NCBI GenBank assembly: GCA_002404795.1
Contig: DHKK01000130.1
Coordinates: 1 to 24,318 of the forward strand
DNA length: 24,318 bases
Reading direction: 5' to 3'
DNA from: Clostridiales bacterium UBA4696
Lineage (GTDB): Bacteria > Bacillota > Clostridia > Oscillospirales > Oscillospiraceae
How positions within the stretch are numbered: the stretch's first letter is position 1; the number at the start of each line of letters is the position of its first letter. The position numbers and the translations under genes were made by a program. The notes beneath the pieces were generated by a model that was given only the letters and a program-made list of their open reading frames with translations, made no database searches and was not told the origin of the DNA. This document shows, piece after piece, positions 22,140 to 24,318 of this stretch.

Positions 22140-23195
22140 ATGAAAAAGATCAAAACTGTGTGCACCGGCACGATCACGCCGGACTTCATGGAAAAGCTGA
22201 ATGAGTGCTGCGACATTACGATGGGCGGATATGCGGTGACCGGCCTGAATACAATGCCGGAAGACGAGCTGATCGACCTGCTGAAGGGCGCGGAGCTCGC
22301 AATCATTGAGTACGAAAATGTCACACGCAAGGTCATCGAAAACAGCCCCAGCCTGCGTTTGATCGTCTGCCCGCGTGGAAAGCCTGTGAACATTGACTGC
22401 GAAGCTGCTGCGGAGCGTGGGATCCCTGTCGTCAATACGCCGGCACGGAATGCCAACTCTGTTGCAGAGCTGGTCGTCTCGCAGATGATCAGCGTATGCC
22501 GCCAGCTGGGATGCGCGAACCATGAAATCAAAAACGGCCGGTATCTTGGCGAGCCCGTGGATGATATCTATGCGCCGACGGATCGCGATGATGTTGTCTG
22601 GATGCTGGATGAGGAAGACAGCCCCTTTAAGCGCTACCGTGGCCCAGAGATTAGCTATCGAACGATGGGCTTTATCGGTTTTGGAGCAATCGGTGCCCGC
22701 GTCAAGCATCTGCTGAACGGCTTTGATATGAATTTCCTGGTCTATGACCCGTATCTGCCGGCTGAGATCGCGGAAAAAGAAGGTGTGAAGCTGTGCTCTT
22801 TGGATGAAGTGCTTGCAGGCAGTGATTTCGTCTCTGTGCACTGCGCAGTAACGCCGCAGACGACTGGGATGATCGGTGCGGAAGAGTTCAAGAAAATGAA
22901 GCCCACCGCTTACTTTATCAACACTGCGCGCGGGAAGATTGTCCAGCAGAAGGCACTGGTCGAAGCACTGCAGGCCGGTGAGATCGCCGGCGCAGTTCTG
23001 GATGTGTTCTGGAGTGAACCGCTGCCGGCCAATCATCCGCTGCTTAAGATGCGCAATGTTTTGATCACCCCGCATATTGCCGGCGCATCCACGGATGTTC
23101 CGACCTGCCATTCCCGTATGGCATACAACGACATTCAGCATTATCTGAAAAAGGAACCGATGGAGCACGTATATAACAGGAAGCTTTTGAAATAA
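22140..23195 (+). CDS. D-isomer-specific 2-hydroxyacid dehydrogenase family protein
   Basis: 351 residues. GFIGFGAIG (177-185) is the Rossmann dinucleotide motif and Asp203 in VYDPY favours NAD. The catalytic triad is Arg264 (NTARG), Glu293 (WSEPLP) and His312 (TPHIAG). SVAELVVSQMI around 107-117 is the usual start of the coenzyme domain, preceded by the substrate loop with VCPRGKPVNID. A segment of about 25 residues (PTDRDDVVWMLDEED and following) just before the Rossmann motif is longer than in D-lactate or SerA-type enzymes. It interconverts a 2-keto acid and a D-2-hydroxy acid, so a sugar-acid or hydroxypyruvate-like intermediate may occur in this pathway. AGGAGG precedes the ATG, 30 bp after the kinase, so the two are co-transcribed. 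Confidence 0.93.
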   Translation: MKKIKTVCTGTITPDFMEKLNECCDITMGGYAVTGLNTMPEDELIDLLKGAELAIIEYENVTRKVIENSPSLRLIVCPRGKPVNIDCEAAAERGIPVVNTPARNANSVAELVVSQMISVCRQLGCANHEIKNGRYLGEPVDDIYAPTDRDDVVWMLDEEDSPFKRYRGPEISYRTMGFIGFGAIGARVKHLLNGFDMNFLVYDPYLPAEIAEKEGVKLCSLDEVLAGSDFVSVHCAVTPQTTGMIGAEEFKKMKPTAYFINTARGKIVQQKALVEALQAGEIAGAVLDVFWSEPLPANHPLLKMRNVLITPHIAGASTDVPTCHSRMAYNDIQHYLKKEPMEHVYNRKLLK

Positions 23196-23259
23196 GTTGC
23201 TTTTGCGCCAAAGGTGTGATAAAGTTTTTATATTAACAAAATAATGAAAGAGGCACATA

Positions 23260-24006
23260 ATGGTTTCGAAAGTTCCGCTTTATATACAGCTGTACAATCG
23301 GTTGCGAATCGATATTGAAAACGGCGTGTATTCCCCGGGGGAGCGTTTGCCTTCAGAGGTTGAGCTAGAAGCAAAGTACAATACCAGTCGGATCACGATC
23401 CGGAAAGCAATTTCACTTCTGGCCAACGATGGATATGTCTCGGTCCGGCAGGGACTTGGTACGATCGTGGCGTCGCCGACGATGTACAATACCAACTTCG
23501 TGACCTCTTTAACAGAACAGCTGCGGGAAGCTGGATATGTGCCTTCTGCGCGGGATATTCATGTTTCGCGGGAATATGCTCCGCCGGAGATCGCGGACGC
23601 AATGGGGATCGAATGCAGCCGCGAGATGATCTGCGTTCAGCGTGTGGAATTGGCAGACGGGAATCCGGTCGGTATTCTGACGAACTATATTCTTCCCGAA
23701 TTTGTTCCGGATTTTGATAAAAAAGAATACCATTTTACGTCCCTTTATCGTTTCCTGGAAGAACAGTATAATATCCGGATCGATACGTCGAGAGATTTCA
23801 TTTCTGCACGAACGGCGGATCTGGCGCAGGCGACGACGCTCAACATTCCGGTTGGATCGCCGCTGATTTACGTGATCCGTATTTCGTTTGCGGAAGGTGT
23901 TCCAATCTTGGGCGATATCGCGTACATCAATGGATACATGCACCATTTCTCGTTTAACCGCTCCGGCCGCTCTCCGCGCATTCATAACGATGATCTAAGC
24001 TTTTGA
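23260..24006 (+). CDS. GntR-family (HutC/UTRA) transcriptional regulator
   Basis: 248 residues. The N-terminal winged helix reads PLYIQLYNRLRIDIENGVY (6-24), GERLPSEVELEAKYNTSR (28-45) and RQGLGTIV. From about residue 85 to 240 follows a UTRA effector domain with ICVQRVELADGNPVGI and SLYRFLEEQYNIRI. HutC-type members bind sugars, sugar phosphates or amino acids and usually repress neighbouring catabolic operons. It is the last gene of the plus arm, 64 bp after the dehydrogenase, with AAAGAGG 6 nt before its ATG; a TATATT at 23229-23234 hints at an own weak promoter. It is the likely regulator of both divergent promoters at 20380-20517, with a phosphorylated pathway intermediate the probable inducer. 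Confidence 0.94.
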   Translation: MVSKVPLYIQLYNRLRIDIENGVYSPGERLPSEVELEAKYNTSRITIRKAISLLANDGYVSVRQGLGTIVASPTMYNTNFVTSLTEQLREAGYVPSARDIHVSREYAPPEIADAMGIECSREMICVQRVELADGNPVGILTNYILPEFVPDFDKKEYHFTSLYRFLEEQYNIRIDTSRDFISARTADLAQATTLNIPVGSPLIYVIRISFAEGVPILGDIAYINGYMHHFSFNRSGRSPRIHNDDLSF

Positions 24007-24116
24007 CATTTCAAAAGAATGTTGCTGCACTGGAAAAAACATAACACAAACCGCCTGACAGGATGAACCGCGCCCCGTCAAGAGGACAGAGAAAAAATAT
24101 AAAGTTTTTCCGGCCG

Positions 24117-24143
24117 GCAGCCAAGCGCTGCTGGCTGCTTTTT
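24117..24143 (+). terminator. Inward-facing terminator at the IS end
   Basis: GCAGCCA (24117-24123) pairs with TGGCTGC (24132-24138) around an 8-nt loop and is followed by TTTTT (24139-24143) on the plus strand, stopping transcription that enters the element from the GntR side. It may also serve as the terminator of the kinase-dehydrogenase-GntR transcript. Confidence 0.65.
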
Positions 24144-24318
24144 ATGCGGCGAGGCAAAGCGCGTGCTTTTCCATCGGCGTCAGGACGCCCAGATTGCGCT
24201 GGACACGTCTCGTGTTGTAATAACGGATGTAGTTCTCAATCGTCTGAACAAGCTCGTGCTTGCTGGTGAACCGTCTGCCGTAATAGCGTTCCCGTTTCAG
24301 GATGCCCCAGAAGCCCTC
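24142..24318 (-). CDS. IS3-family transposase OrfB, C-terminal end (partial)
   Basis: The last 58 codons of an rve-type integrase-core transposase. The visible start EGFWGILKRERYY matches the E-x-F-x-x-L-K-x-E block of IS3 OrfB, so the first residue in the window is the Glu of the DDE catalytic triad. TSKHELVQTIENYIRYYN and TRRVQRNLG...TPMEK are the standard C-terminal motifs. The stop is TAA (complement of 24142-24144). The two catalytic Asp residues and OrfA lie beyond the window, so whether the copy is intact is unknown. Confidence 0.9.
   Translation of the reverse strand, partial: EGFWGILKRERYYGRRFTSKHELVQTIENYIRYYNTRRVQRNLGVLTPMEKHALCLAA

Larger units (their letters stand above)
24064..24318 (-). 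mobile_element. IS3-family (IS150-like) insertion sequence, one end (continues off the window)
   Basis: The element carries the transposase end (24142-24318) and a terminal region. The outer 25 bp (24064-24088) begin with TGAACCGC and end with GGACA, the general form of IS150-subgroup inverted repeats. Only one end is visible, so the inverted repeat cannot be confirmed by pairing. The bases before it (AGGA, 24060-24063) may include the target duplication. The nearest upstream gene end is the GntR stop at 24006, so the insertion is intergenic. Confidence 0.75.

Noticed and set aside
21489..23258. 589-codon minus-strand open frame opposite the kinase and 2-hydroxyacid dehydrogenase
   Set aside because: It spans two well-supported plus-strand genes and shows no family motifs.
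1..24318. tRNA, rRNA, CRISPR arrays, phage genes or toxin-antitoxin pairs
   Set aside because: Looked for by eye on both strands; no regularly spaced repeats, tRNA-like TTCRANYC arms or phage-type gene runs were found.

Overview
The window looks like the chromosome of a GC-rich, gut-type Firmicute, most likely in the Oscillospirales/Clostridia. The reasons are strong AGGAGG-type ribosome-binding sites, consensus SigA promoters, a clostridial-style PurA with a vertebrate-ADSL-like PurB, an Rrf2 regulator, and an RbsB-like lipoprotein binding protein (a monoderm arrangement). The genus cannot be fixed from this sequence.

Left half (1-12247), very GC-rich housekeeping and accessory genes. A truncated hypoxanthine phosphoribosyltransferase gene (minus) diverges from purA-purB (plus), so purine salvage and AMP synthesis share one 220-bp promoter region. 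Downstream of purB lies a decayed metallophosphoesterase remnant and a terminator. Next come a MATE exporter, an Rrf2 regulator with three cysteines, a FIST-domain protein (minus) diverging from an M3 oligoendopeptidase (plus), and a two-gene ABC exporter whose ATP sites are degenerate in a complementary way (a heterodimer). A strong 17-bp terminator closes this half.

Right half (12246-24006), visibly lower GC and looser codon use: a divergent carbohydrate catabolic locus. The minus-strand operon (20331 to 12246) reads SrlD-like dehydrogenase with an unusual N-terminal extension, PHP-domain hydrolase, RbsB-like lipoprotein, RbsA-like double ATPase, two different RbsC-like permeases, and a DUF4432 mutarotase-like protein. 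The plus-strand arm (20631 to 24006) reads FGGY kinase, D-2-hydroxyacid dehydrogenase and a GntR/UTRA regulator. A 299-bp intergenic region holds both divergent promoters and candidate operators. Together they suggest uptake of a sugar or polyol, anomer conversion, phosphorylation and NAD-linked oxidation under GntR control. The combination does not match a textbook pathway that I recognise, and the substrate is unknown.

The right edge (24064-24318) is one end of an IS3-family (IS150-like) insertion sequence, inserted 57 bp after the GntR stop codon. Together with the composition change it suggests that the catabolic locus is a mobile or acquired block. I see no tRNA, rRNA or CRISPR array.
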